Positions 39,051-50,405 of a stretch of DNA of 64,000 nt are shown here, one piece after another. The translations under genes and the position numbers were made by a program. The stretch's first letter is position 1; each line of letters opens with the position of its first letter. Origin of the DNA: Adineta ricciae (Eukaryota > Rotifera > Eurotatoria > Adinetida > Adinetidae); the NCBI GenBank assembly GCA_905250025.1, contig CAJNOJ010000250.1, positions 62,001 through 126,000 of the forward strand, in the 5' to 3' direction. The notes under the pieces were generated by a model. That model was not told the origin of the DNA. It was given only the letters and a program-made list of their open reading frames with translations, and ran no database searches.

Positions 39051-39677
39051 CCTATCTCGTCGAGTAGCTGATTTATGACTGTTGCTTGGCTTACACGAAC
39101 GAGAATGTACTATGTAAGTTGAATACAACCTACATCTATCGGCTTTCAACGTCATCATTGTTATTTTCTTGCGTAATCGTTTTCGCCTACGACACAAGCT
39201 GTATAACACGAATTAATCTATCAATGCACAGACATTCCTTTGACAACAGTACATCCGATCGTGTGCGCGTTGTCACATTGTTTACATAGATAATGTTTGA
39301 AATATTACTGTCATTAAAAAAGAAATCGAATAGTTTTGGAATAACACATACGAATAATTATTTGTTCGTTGTATTTACAACACCAGAATGCCCTTTCTTT
39401 TTCCTTTCACAATCCTGCATAAGATTAAAGTGTTGTTTTGGGCTAATGGAAAAAGCAAGTTAAGCTTTATTTTTCATAAAAAATTATGAAATCAGTCGAA
39501 TGTTTTCTCTTCACGTCAACAGTGAAATTCTCGAAAGTGGAAGAAAAAGGCGTAAGATGAAAAAACAAATATATATGCAATATTTACATAAGGTACTCTG
39601 TTTAAAAGCTGTCGCTTCTCGCTTCAATCATACTTTCTCAAGACAAACAAGTAATACATTCGTAACAAGCTCTGAAC
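39051..39677. other. Intergenic spacer between divergent genes
   Basis: Promoter region for the chitin-binding gene and the small membrane protein. No motif stands out. Confidence 0.45.
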
Positions 39678-40025
39678 ATGCCAACCGTCGATTTCGCTGC
39701 TTGTCTAGCAAACTACTGGTTCATCTGGTAAGTTGAAAAACTGTTTTACTTGTTGTATTTGGAAAAGAATCTGGGATTATGATTTTCTTTTAGGACTCTC
39801 AATGGACTTGGCGTAGTCTTTAGTCTCGGAATCAGTTTAGTCGTTGCGTACTTTTTCTTGAAATACTTTCAATTTCTTGCACATGGAGGCCCACAACCAC
39901 CGAAAAAGGGCAAATCACCATTCGATGGTTATCAGCCTGCGCAGCAAAATCTTGGTATGCCAGTTGGTGCTTGGTCCGATGCCAGCAATATGGGAAATGT
40001 ATTTAATGGTGCCATGAGATCATGA
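39678..40025 (+). CDS. Small single-pass membrane protein, 93 aa
   Basis: Exons 39678-39727 and 39794-40025, joined across a 66-nt GTAAGT...TTTTAG intron. Start ATG gives PTVDFAACLANYWFIW, then one long hydrophobic segment (GLGVVFSLGISLVVAYFFL). A short basic Pro/Gly-rich tail follows (GGPQPPKKGKSPFDGYQPAQ...). A different frame is open longer through exon 1, but it stops shortly after the splice, so this frame is preferred. Not recognised; topology is all that can be said. Confidence 0.62.
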
Positions 40026-41513
40026 ACATGATGTACTCTCTCAGACGAAAAGTTCTTTAAATTATTTTTCTCTTTTTGTATTATGTGACCGACCTTCGTC
40101 TGTATACTTTTAGTAAACAGGCTGTGCGCATTTCGTTTATATAACTAAAGAAATAATATCGAAGATGTGATCTCTATAATCATGGTGTTGTTTTCAGGTT
40201 TCTGATGCAAAGCATGTGGATGTCAATAAAATTCGTCTGTTTTATGTCAATGAGGAAGTATGAAGAAACTTATCGTTCGAGAATATGTGAATTTTTATGA
40301 AAATTGCTAATCTACTTGGACAGGTAATCGGTGTGATCATTTCGAAAATATTTTGAGTAGAGTAACTCAAAGAAGACGAGAACGAAGTTTTGTTTGTGCA
40401 TTGAAAAGATGATAACTTGAGAATGTATTTTTCAAATTCTCGTCATAGGAGAAGAACTGAGCGGCGAAGTTTCTCATATTTCATATTTGTGGGAAAATAC
40501 TAAATTAAAATGCACAGAAAAGAACCATTTTTCAAACTTAAATATTTTAACTTAATTGATGATGGCAGCACTCATTTTCAGCTAAGCTACTTTCATCACT
40601 TTATTTGTCATTTGATGAACGATATTTTCGGAAGTGGTATATTGCACATGCGTTCTTGGTAATTAATAGTAACTGGTTGTAGGTGTACAGTTTTCCGCCG
40701 TTTGCTGTTGACTACCTCTCGGGTACATGTCGCAGTAATGTAAAGGTCTATTTTTATGTCCTATGAACGCATTACTGTTCTTCTCACAGATGATTGATGC
40801 GTGCTGCATCTGATAAAATCTGTAAGGCAAGAATTGGGTAGCAATTATAAAAGGAACCGGAATCATTCAACAACAATCATCGGTAGACAAAGCTTGAAGC
40901 CATTTATTATTCATTAGAATAAAGAGAGATATTTGTTTTCTGCACTAGTCTTCCATCGTTACGAGTAGTTTTATGATCAAGAAACGTACGTGCAACGAAT
41001 GCGACTCTGCGTTGATCATTTAAAAAATTCACATTATTGTCAATCGTAAAATCATTATATCCGACTATTTCTTAGTTTTGAATACGCGAGTGCATTTTTG
41101 CATGTCTCCGATAATTGATGTTTTTTCAACAACTCAGTATGGCTTCCATACTTTCATTTTTACGTTTCATTTGAATGCATAGAAACATCTGAAGCATAAG
41201 TATGCTTTAGGAAATCATCATTTCAGATAAGCTAAGTACCGCTTCCTGAATTTTGTCGACAAAATCATTTAGTAGCAGTGAGAACATGACTTGCAGTAAA
41301 CTAATGTTTCCGAGCCATACTCTCCTTCATTTCTATCCGTTTAATAAAGTCAAAACACATCCTACTGATCGAAAAATCATATCGCATTATTTAAGCGCGC
41401 GATCTGTTTGAATCTTTATCGATGGTCAAAGTCAAGATGCAAAAAGGATTTACTTTATTGAACCTTTTGATGATATGATATGAATGTGTTTTATAGTTGA
41501 AATCGATCTATCA
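40026..41513. other. Intergenic spacer
   Basis: No supported gene. The 67-codon minus-strand frame at 40663-40866 has no feature. Confidence 0.5.
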
Positions 41514-41893
41514 TCAGTGTCCAGTCGCATATAACATCTGAATAGCATATTTCAAACAAAAACGTTGACCTCCACCGGCACGACGACAATAACGATAAAG
41601 GAAATTTGCATTGCGTTGTGAACGTTTGACGATCGAGTGATCTTCTTCCGTGAAAAATGATGACGGTGATTCGAATGAGTCTTCTTCAATATTCACCAAT
41701 GAGTCTATTCGGTTATCAGGATATGCGGAGATCTATAAGCAAATATTCACATCGGTTCACTTGCTTTCGCATGTACAAATGTACTCACCTTCGGAATGTT
41801 AACAAATAAGAAAAGGATAAATAAACAATATAACTGAAAAAGAGATCAGTCGAAACGAAATGATGCGGGGTAATTGAAAATAATTACTTTCAT
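41514..41893 (-). CDS. Putative neuropeptide/peptide-hormone precursor, 89 aa
   Basis: Exons: 41893-41888 (only ATGAAA), 41833-41789, 41732-41514; each intron is about 54-56 nt with GTAATT/GTGAGT donors and CAG/TAG acceptors, in phase 0. The product has a clear signal peptide (MKLYCLFILFLFVNIPKISA). An acidic spacer (NIEEDSFESPSSFFTEEDHS) follows, then a Lys-Arg cleavage site. The mature part would start SQRNANFLYRYC and carry a two-cysteine loop CRRAGGGQRFC, then an uncharged tail ending ATGH. This signal/acidic spacer/dibasic/Cys-loop layout is typical of secreted peptide precursors. No family recognised; the C-terminus lacks an amidation Gly. Confidence 0.7.
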
Positions 41894-42882
41894 GGTTGTT
41901 CGATTGAGAAAATCTTGTTCGAGTGAAACGAGACTAATCTGAGTTCAGATAACTTTGTCGAATCTCATTATGAAACAAACACAATTTTATGGATCTATTT
42001 CTTCTCCTTTTTTTTTGCTCTCTCCTTTTTTTCTTCTTCTCTTCCATTCTCTTGAGCATTCCAGATAGCTGAGACTGCTTGACGTCATTATTGTGAACGA
42101 AATCAAATAGAAAATAGGCGAGACAAATATAAAACGCATATGGTTAATGAAACAAGTTTATCTCAAGTTTCAAGTTCAACAATGAACATTTTAGCTCAAT
42201 TTTTTCGTACGTCTATCATTTCGTCTGTGTATCTAATGTAGCTAATTAACTTTCTAGGTTGTCACTTGGTGTATAAGGTATATAGTGGCTGTTATGATGA
42301 TAAATTTTGACAAAAATAGAAAGAGATCCATTTAATTATAGGCAAGTCTCATGGGAGTGAGTATAGAGAAAGCAGAATCCATTGTAATGTTTTCACAACT
42401 CTCAAGATACTCATTTCGTGTTGGATTGATTTGTCATGTAGAAAGTGCTGAAACCTATTAAAGACACTGCATGTGATTCTAATGAATTCGTTGAACCTGT
42501 CGTTGCTTTTCATAAGATCCAAACGTGAATCTCACATAAATGAAATAGAGGTCCTGAGTTATGTCGTGATATTTACATAATTGAAGCTAGAGTTCGCCTA
42601 TCAAGTGACTTGACATGACTTGTACTGTAAAATTGTAGTGTTTACCTATGGTAGCTCTGAAATCTTCTTCAAGTTGTTCATTTAAGGTGAATCGTACATG
42701 AGAATTTCTGTTAGAGACGTGTCACAGTCATCAATATGATAATAAAAATAAACTAAATTTCTATGACAACAAATTGTTTGTTAATGTGTCAAATTTCTAT
42801 TTCCTTCTTCTCTTCTCAATGAAAATTAGCAAGCATTTCTCTGATTATGATAGTAATTAACGCTTAAATTTCCGAATTCAAT
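41894..42882. other. Intergenic spacer between divergent genes
   Basis: Includes a pyrimidine-rich run near 42000-42055. No gene seen. Confidence 0.45.
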
Positions 42883-43717
42883 ATGACGAATACGCTAACA
42901 GTTGCTACCGACGAAACGACCAGCCCTTCGATCATCGAGCCTAGCAAATCTCATTCGCCAACTCCGATTAAGACTGAACTACTCCAACAATCGTTGATCA
43001 AGGTGACAAGCTGGACCGAACGAATTAAAAACTATTTTATCACTCACGATGGTCGAATTTCTTTAGTCGAATTTCTGTTTGCTTTAACCTGTGTTATTAT
43101 CCAGCACATCATGGGCACTTGTCATCATTATCTACGAGATGGAACCAATCTCGTCAATTGGCACACTTTTGCTCCGCCATGTATGTAAATCCATGTTCCT
43201 AACTAGCTGACCAACGTTCATTACGAGAACTTTAGTCGGTGCCGGTCCACAAACGGCATTGTTCTTCTTCATACTATCATGGATAACATTATTTTATTGC
43301 GTTGAACGTCTATGGAGTCATATAGTCATAGGTACGCATGCATCGAAAAAGCATGATCTTCTTGTACATGGAATGATTGGTAGTTTGTTTCTAACGGCAT
43401 TTGCTTTCAATGTTTGGGGTAAATGACGAGAAGGTTATATCTGATAGCATCGATTCAGAGTTTTCTTGAGGTTATGCTCTATGCGAAAGCACAACTGATG
43501 CCGATGGATTGAAACAATTCGTACCTGGTGTTTGCCGCGGAGATAGCAAAGCATGGTAAAAATCATTCCAATTCAATCGAACGTTTGTTTTTGAATAAAA
43601 TACCATTTCAGTATTCCGCTTCTTCCAGGCGTGTTGATCGCATGTGCAACTGCTTGTGCATTCTTTTCAGAACATATCCTTGCGTTAATTAGAGGTAATT
43701 GGTATTGGCGAGTGTAA
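42883..43717 (+). CDS. Four-transmembrane protein, MARVEL-like topology, 223 aa
   Basis: Exons 42883-43180, 43236-43418, 43471-43555, 43612-43717, all in phase. A Ser/Thr/Pro-rich cytoplasmic N-terminus of about 60 residues precedes four hydrophobic helices: VEFLFALTCVIIQHIMG, TALFFFILSWITLFYCVE, GMIGSLFLTAFAFNVWGYAL and LPGVLIACATACAFFSEHIL. A loop with two Cys (YALCESTDADGLKQFVPGVC) lies between TM3 and TM4, as in tetraspan MARVEL/synaptophysin-type proteins. Family membership is by topology, not by a diagnostic motif. Role unknown, possibly vesicle or junction membrane organisation. Confidence 0.7.
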
Positions 43718-44143
43718 TTGTCTATTGAAGTTCATCGCGTGAGTTTAGTAATTAAAGCTCGTCAAGAAGTGCAAAGCGATGGAATAACTCGAATTATACC
43801 GTAATATTCCGATTTACTTCGTTTTTGTTAAATACGAACGTGCTTTTGTTCTGACCTTTTTCTTTTCAAATTAAAATGAATCGGTCGAACGTCGGAGGGA
43901 AGTGTAATAATGTAGTATGAGGACAATTTATTTGACAAAAGACAATCTTTCCAACACTAGAAACGTACGAAACATTATTCAAGATTAATAAGAATTAAAC
44001 TAAAGATTAATTAAAAAGCACAATGAGTAAGACTTAGCGAAGAAGTATCACAAAATATGAGTTACTATCCTCATTTTTTCCTCCCAATGTCCACGCACAA
44101 AATAAAATTAAATGTCATTTGTTTGTCTGCTACTGTTCATCAA
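43718..44143. other. Short spacer between convergent genes
   Basis: Holds the 3' UTRs of the tetraspan gene and the SPFH gene. No coding frame. Confidence 0.5.
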
Positions 44144-45398
44144 TCAAGGTAATCTATTTTGCGGTTGTTGAGCAATCGCATGGCTGAAGTCGATGGAATA
44201 TTTAACATTATCCCCCGAATCTTTCAATGTGCGTAGATACTGCAGTGTGCTGATGTGTTTGGCTTGGGTAACACCTAACGATGAACACATCGATGATAAA
44301 CCTTGAATACGTGCAAGTTCAACACGTTTGAGCGCATCAGCTTTCGCCTGTTCACGTTTCAATTGTGCCTGAGCATCAGAAAATGCAACCGACTGCGAAG
44401 CATTATTACGGAATTGATTCGCTAATATATCAGTTTGCTTTTTTACAAGGGCTTCCTGATTAAGATATTCTTCTCGTTCCTTTTCTAAATCGCGAACTAA
44501 ACCAAGTAGACGTCGTTCCATAACACGATCGGGCACATCAATGTCTAAATTTATGTCACTGACTTAAACAGTTCAGTTTCATCGAAATTCATTCCTACCA
44601 TGTAATTGAAGGTATCGTACTTCGGCAAAAAAGCCCTTCTCTTCTTTTTTACATCCTTGCTGACGCGCCTTACATCCCACAACACACTGCTCATGAATTG
44701 GGCATTTTGGGCAATTCTTTTTGCAGTTTGGTATACAACATGTTCCACCTGACAACATCCAAATGAAATTTCACTTTAAAATGTCAGTGATAATTACCTA
44801 ATTGACGTTTAACACCTAAGTATATCTCTCGCCAGATTTTCTCACGATCATTGATGAAGTCGTCTGTATCAAAACGGGAGCACGTAGAGATGATGGCTTC
44901 TTTTGCATTTGAGACTATAATTGGTTCATAATAGATATCGTAAGCTGAATGTAGCAACGGCAGATCGTCTTTGATTAAGAAGAATTGGAAGGTAATGCTC
45001 TAAAGAGACTGAAATGAGAAAATCTAGTTTTGAGTTCGTCATTTACCAAATGAACTTCAAGATTGTCTGTAGTGAAAACAGAAATACGATTAAAGTTGAC
45101 GTAATGTGCCGTAGCTTTAAATTTCTTGAAACTAAAAAGATTTTTAGAAGAGTAAATTTAAAATGGATAACATGTTCAGTTACTGATGATCTGGACCAAC
45201 CAGATATCGTCCACCCGTGTAAACTCGATCAAGGCTAACACGACCTGTTGTATGCCGACGAAGAAAACCATAGTGATAAAAATCCAAATATGAAAACGAT
45301 ATTGGAAGAAGGGTGATCAATAGAAGTAAACCGATTACACCACCTATTACCGCGGGTAAAAACCAACCAGGAAGTCCACCTCCTCTACCATGTGCCAT
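44144..45398 (-). CDS. SPFH/band 7-like membrane protein with Cys-rich insert, 350 aa
   Basis: Exons: 45398-45184, 45131-45047, 44999-44798, 44748-44599, 44544-44144. One N-terminal TM helix (WFLPAVIGGVIGLLLLITLL) is followed by SFSYLDFYHYGFLRR, GGRYLVGPDH, then a band 7-type core (VYFTTDNLEVHLSITFQFFL-like order across exons 2-3, KDDLPLLHSAYDIYYEPII). Exon 4 encodes a striking insert with nine cysteines (GGTCCIPNCKKNCPKCPIHEQC...). The last exon is a coiled coil (LEKEREEYLNQEALVKKQTD) ending with DNVKYSIDFSHAIAQQPQ. I recall this same architecture, including a Cys-rich insert, in uncharacterised proteins of ciliates and kinetoplastids. Probably oligomerises on a membrane; function unknown. 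Confidence 0.78.
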
Positions 45399-46189
45399 AA
45401 TATCTAGAATGTCAAATTACTGGCAGTTAGACCAATCAGCGCTATCGAACGCGACCTTCATTTTTACAAAAAAAGCATGTGAACCAAGTAGTAACATAAA
45501 TACTCATATTTTGAGGTGTTTTTCTTCTCTTTCGACATGCTAGCAAGGAAGGAAAGGAATAATTAAAAAGCTGTGTATATTTGTATGCAAATGTATATAT
45601 TATCCATGGATATTGATTGGACAGAACGATCGGTTGATTGACTGTAGCCATATACCGTCCAGCCTATTGTGCTGCTAGAGGAAGGCAAAATCAATGTGGG
45701 TGGGTGTAATGAATGCTATTTGCTTCCATGACAGCGACGAAAATGACCTCATGAAGCAGTCGGCGACAGTTGTCGTTAGCTGTCGGTTGCTTCCTCGCCG
45801 GCCAATAATCAGTTTTCAGTGTTCTTATGCAAATTCATATTCCCCTTGCAGAACAAAAGTAATCCTCTCCTGCCGCCATATCATGCTACTCATTCTCATT
45901 TAGACGTTCCGACTGACAGCGACTGGCCTCTACTTTAAAAATAAAATCTTTAATAATCCTGAGATGCATCTAATTACACTTACCGACTGTAGCTCTTTAT
46001 AATTAATCATCAGCAAGATCTATGTTACAGATCAAATCCATCTTTGAATCGTTTTGAATATGACATTCTCATCATTATATCACTGGTGTGGCATCCAGGA
46101 ATGATTCAGTATGAGATATGACAAGACAAAACGTCATTTAGGTATTTATATATAGAAGTAAAAAGACGCATATTCACAACTAGAACAAA
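45399..46189. other. Bidirectional promoter region
   Basis: Spacer between the divergent SPFH and FSP1-like genes. Short frames on both strands are not supported. Confidence 0.5.
46147..46154 (+). promoter_or_regulatory. TATA-like box of the FSP1-like gene
   Basis: TATATATA lies 36 bp upstream of the start ATG, so transcription would begin very close to the start codon with a tiny leader. Confidence 0.4.
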
Positions 46190-47636
46190 ATGGGTGTCGG
46201 CGGATCTCAAGAGAATATACATAAAAAACCCGTTGTGCTTATTGTTGGAGGGGGCTATGCTGGTGTTCAATGTGCGAAATTATTGGATAAATCTGACCAA
46301 TTTTTTGTCATACTGATTGACCGCAAATCTTATTTTCTTCATAACGTTGCTGCATTACGTGCAACAGTAGAAGAAAATTATGCTCAGAAGATTATTATAC
46401 CTTACGATCGACTGCTAACAAACGGTTTGTAACATGTCATTCTAATAAAATTCATTCACAATAACTAGAGAGTCTTTAAAACGACAAAATATGTATCATT
46501 CTATTTCATCATGTTTAGGTTGTGTTATCCAAGCGGAAGTTATATCAATCCTGACGGATAGCATACAAGTTCATGGATATCACGATCCAATACATTTCAA
46601 TTATTTAGTTATTGCCACTGGTTCATCCTATGCATTTCCTGGTAAAGTAGCTGAAGTCGCCAGTTCCAAGGCAATAAGTCTTTATAATAATCTTCAAAAA
46701 AAGATCAAAGAGGCGCAACAAATCTTGATTATTGGTGGCGGACCAGTTGGTATTGAACTCGCGGGTGAAATAGTCACTGATTTCCCTGGTAAAGATATAA
46801 CGATTGTTCATAATCAACCAACATTACTACAGCCAAAGCAATTTCAAGACAAACTCTATGCTCGTTTACATGAAAATCTTTCCAAATTGCACATCACAGT
46901 TATATTAAATGACGGCATACAAATACCAACTAATGAAGATAATCCCAATATGAATTATATTGAAGGACGAAAAACATATGTAACTGAAAAAAATCAACGC
47001 AGCATCACGGCTGATTTAACATTTGTATGTGTTGGTGCACGTGTTAATAACAAAAGTATCAGCAATGGTCCTTTGCAATCGAAAATAAATCCTCACACAG
47101 GTCGATTAATGGTTAATAATTACTTGCAAGTCGATGGTTACGAGAAGATCTTTGCTATTGGCGACATAAGTGACAAAGAAGCTAAATTTGCGTATATAGC
47201 AGCAGATCAAGCTAATTACGTTGCCAAATTGATTGTATTGATTGAAAAGCAAAAGCCATATCCAAAGCCATATCAAATCCATACAAATTCCCTCATTCTA
47301 TTAACCCTCGGCCGTAATGGTGGTGTTGGACAACTACCAACTAGTAGCGGAACATTGATTGGTTAGTAATTTGCAAATTGACGAGAGTGAAACTAAAGTT
47401 TTTCGTTCGTAATAGGTAATATAGCTGTCAAATGTTTAAAATCGAAAGATATCTTCACATCTCGGTATCGAGCAGCATTGAATTATCAATCAGAAAGTGA
47501 TACAGAAACAAAGACCGGGTATTCGCATAAGCTTGATTCGATCCAATCGATCTTATCAGTCACAGAAAAAGATGCTCGAGATTTACTTGCAGGATTATCG
47601 ACTCGAGAACTCGCAGCTGGACAAGATTTTATTTGA
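46190..47636 (+). CDS. AIFM2: FSP1/AIFM2-like FAD-dependent oxidoreductase, 432 aa
   Basis: NAD(P)H:quinone oxidoreductase that in vertebrates reduces coenzyme Q and suppresses ferroptosis. Exons 46190-46424, 46519-47361, 47416-47636. The N-terminus MGVGGSQ offers a Gly2/Ser6 myristoylation site, as in FSP1. FAD site VVLIVGGGYAGVQCAKLL; second Rossmann site ILIIGGGPVGIELAGEI for NAD(P)H; NYLVIATGS and the C-terminal FAD contact KIFAIGDISD are all present. It is longer than human AIFM2 (373 aa), with an extra C-terminal extension (LLAGLSTRELAAGQDFI) and some spacers. The stop codon overlaps an AATAAA signal, and the gene ends 46 bp from MAT2B on the other strand. Confidence 0.88.
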
Positions 47637-47641
47637 ATAAA
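47636..47641 (+). promoter_or_regulatory. Polyadenylation signal overlapping the stop codon
   Basis: The last base of TGA is the first base of AATAAA. The 3' UTR must be minimal and may run into the 3' end of MAT2B. Confidence 0.5.
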
Positions 47642-47682
47642 AGAAAAAAGCAATCTTAGCTGTCACATTCGTTTGTTGTTAA

Positions 47683-48948
47683 TTAAACAAAAGGCTCGAG
47701 ACAGCGTCGAAGTGTTGTCTCAAAGTCAGCCTGTTCAATTTGAATGCCGAATTCAGTTGCCAGCTTAGTCGAATCTAATGCAGCATTATCAGGTCGAGGG
47801 ACACTTTCACCAGAGACGATAGGTTGATCGCGTTCGATATGATCCACTGGTAAATGAAAGAGCGAAGCAATGAGAAGCGCCATTTGAAATTTCGTGTATT
47901 TCTTTGAACCAGAAAAATGGAAGATTCCACGAACTTCAGCTCGCTTCTATCAAACAGAGCAGAGTTCATGATGCGATAAACAAAAAGGCAATACCTGTTT
48001 TATTCTTTGTTCAGACAGTTGAAAGCAAACTTCAGCTACATCGCCAACATACGTAGGGTAACGAGTTTGCACACTGAAGTAAAACAAACAGAAGTTTCGT
48101 AACTATTCACCACAATATTCAACCGTACTCATCCATTTTTACACGAGCGGTAGTATTCTTTATATTTTTGAAAAGAATGGTTACCGAATTCTCATCCAAT
48201 GTTTCAACTTCACCGTAGAGCAATGGAACACGTAGAATAACATGATCTAAATAACCTCTCATTACACTACACGAGTGTATTTGCAAATTCGATTTCTACC
48301 CTTCGACGCTTTTTGTGTTACTAATTCGGATTCATATTTACTCTTTCCGTATGCTTGCAACGGATTCGGCGTAGCATCTTCTTTATACGGCGGATTCTTA
48401 CCATCGAATACATAGTCACTTGAAATCAGAATAAAGAATATATTTTCTTTTGCTGAAAAAGTTCAACAATGTTTTATCGAAGAGAATGAATCATTGAAAG
48501 TATATTACCTGATAATTCAGCTAAGTTTCGTGTTACTTCAACATTGAGAAACATGGATCGTTTCGGATCTTTTTCAAATTGATCAGGTTTACGTTCAGCA
48601 GCACAGTGAACAATAACATCAGGCTATACAATTAAACTACCTCGTTCTTATTTCCAAATTGAGACTTTCCCGAACATATCTACCTGTACATCATGAATGA
48701 CCTTATTTGTTTCTTCAAAGTTTGTTAAATCGCAACGAATTAAATGGTTTTTATTTGCTCGACTATAGGCAAGACCTGAAGAATATTTCCGAATGCATTG
48801 TCAAGTTCAAGAAAAGAATATTTGTGTGAATTCGATTTGAATCACCTGTAACATTCCAACCGGCGTCAAGAAAACGATTTGTTACTTGCCGACCTAAGAC
48901 ACCTGATGCACCAGTGATCAATACCGTTTTATTTATTTTTAAACTCAT
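47683..48948 (-). CDS. MAT2B: Methionine adenosyltransferase 2 regulatory subunit beta, 307 aa
   Basis: Regulatory subunit that binds and tunes the S-adenosylmethionine synthetase catalytic subunit; an extended short-chain dehydrogenase fold related to dTDP-4-dehydrorhamnose reductase. Exons: 48948-48846, 48775-48684, 48623-48509, 48452-48300, 48246-48129, 48073-47995, 47946-47683, all in phase. Rossmann motif VLITGASGVLGRQVTNRF at residues 9-26; IVHCAAERKPDQFEKDP; catalytic-type YGKSKYESE (YxxxK); VILRVPLLYGEVE; GIFHFSGSKKYTKFQMA; and PRPDNAALDSTKL near the C-terminus. All are diagnostic blocks of MAT2B in the right order. Length is close to human (334 aa). It lies 100 bp downstream of PEX13 on the same strand. 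Confidence 0.92.
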
Positions 48949-49048
48949 CTAGAAAGCAGGATGTTTGAAACCAATCAAAAAAAATGAAAACAAGAATTTG
49001 TTTCATAGAAATCAAATCACACGACAATCACGTAACAATCATAATAAA

Positions 49049-50405
49049 TCAAGATAGAGTAGGTTGTTCTCCGCGAGTAAATATTGTCTCTGGCGTATTT
49101 ATAACGTTCGAAGAAGGTGGAAGTGGTGGTACAGTAGACTGCAAGGGAAGATAGAATAAGTGTTCGAAAAAAGAAATCAAAGTTATGAATATTTACCATG
49201 GCATTGTACGGTGTTTGTGGATGAAGAGTTATACTGGATGTATTTTGTTGTCGAATGGGTTGAACATAATTAGCAGGTATTAAACCTGTATGGATACGAT
49301 CTATTGAACCTAGAAACCATTGTGATGCAGTGGATTGCATGGCTAAAAATTGTGAAAGACTAGAAGTTTTACAACTAACGGCAAGTTTCGAAGAAACTTA
49401 CCGAGAGGTGCTAAATAAATAGTTGTTCCTCGTGTAAATGATAATTCATCTGCATTTCTAGCAACGTAGTCATACAGTGCTATCACCTTGGCTTGTTTCG
49501 ACTCTTGCTCTAACCAATGTGTGTTAACTGAAATATTTTTGAAAGTAGAACATAGAGAAAAGTCGACTTATAACTGTTCGTACCTTGTCTCTTCTTAATA
49601 ATCGAATTAATTAGTTTTAGCATTAACATTGGTGTACCGAAGGAGACAATAAAGAATAGGGCAACGAGTAAACTGGACGAAGATGAACGTGATGCGTCTG
49701 CTCCATTTGGATTAGCAGCATTCTGTTGTAAACTATTGTAGATGGCTGTCCATGTTTCCTCTGCGCTGCCGTGTGTCGCTTGTCGTAAATGAAGTAGACG
49801 TAAAAGACGATGATAAAGATATTTCAGAAATCTCCATATTAAAACAAATGGATAAATTGTCGAAACTTCGGCGCGTACTCGCGTAAAATGATCGAATACA
49901 TCGGTAACAGCACGAAACGATGAATAAACACTGGTAAATGTCGATTCGAGCATGAACGATATGGAACGAAATGTGTGAATAACCGACTCAATGGATGAAA
50001 ATGCTGAACGGGATTCATCCATAGCTAACTGAGCGAAATTACCCACTGGAAGATTCGATGGAGTGCCATAAGGAGATAAGCGATAATTATTATAAAAACC
50101 TCCTGCTTGATATGGATTTAATCCATATGGACTCATATAATTTGATGAAGGGTAGAAACCGAGTTGTTGATGTGGTTGTTGGGTACTTCGAGGAGGAGGA
50201 AGTGGTGCTGAAGTTTGCATGCGTCTACAGTTTTAGGAGAGAAAAAGATGAGGTTTTTAACGACCAAAAGCAAATTTATTATAGAGATTAATGCATACTG
50301 TTGTTCAACGGTTGGCAGGGGACCGATGTTCATTGTATCGAATGCTGTTGGTATCGGTTGGCTCGACATAGGGACTGAAGACTCCCAAGGTTTAGGCGCA
50401 GCCAT
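49049..50405 (-). CDS. PEX13: Peroxin 13, peroxisomal docking protein, 369 aa
   Basis: Integral peroxisomal membrane protein; part of the docking complex for cargo receptors PEX5/PEX7. Exons: 50405-50299, 50224-49584, 49527-49402, 49342-49197, 49138-49049. The N-terminus MAAPKPWE is the family hallmark, followed by a Tyr/Gly/Pro/Asn-rich region (NPYQAGGFYNNYRLSPYG). Next come the conserved membrane domain (SAFSSIESVIHTFRSISFML...RLLHLRQA) and a hydrophobic helix (SLLVALFFIVSFGTPMLML). A C-terminal SH3 domain is spread over exons 3-4 (VIALYDYVARNADELSFTRG...SQWFLGSIDRIHTGLIPANY). Complete from start to stop. Confidence 0.93.

Noticed and set aside
44551-44748. 65-codon frame over the SPFH Cys-rich exon
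   Set aside because: It is the wrong frame; the +1 frame gives the Cys-rich insert and keeps splice phases.
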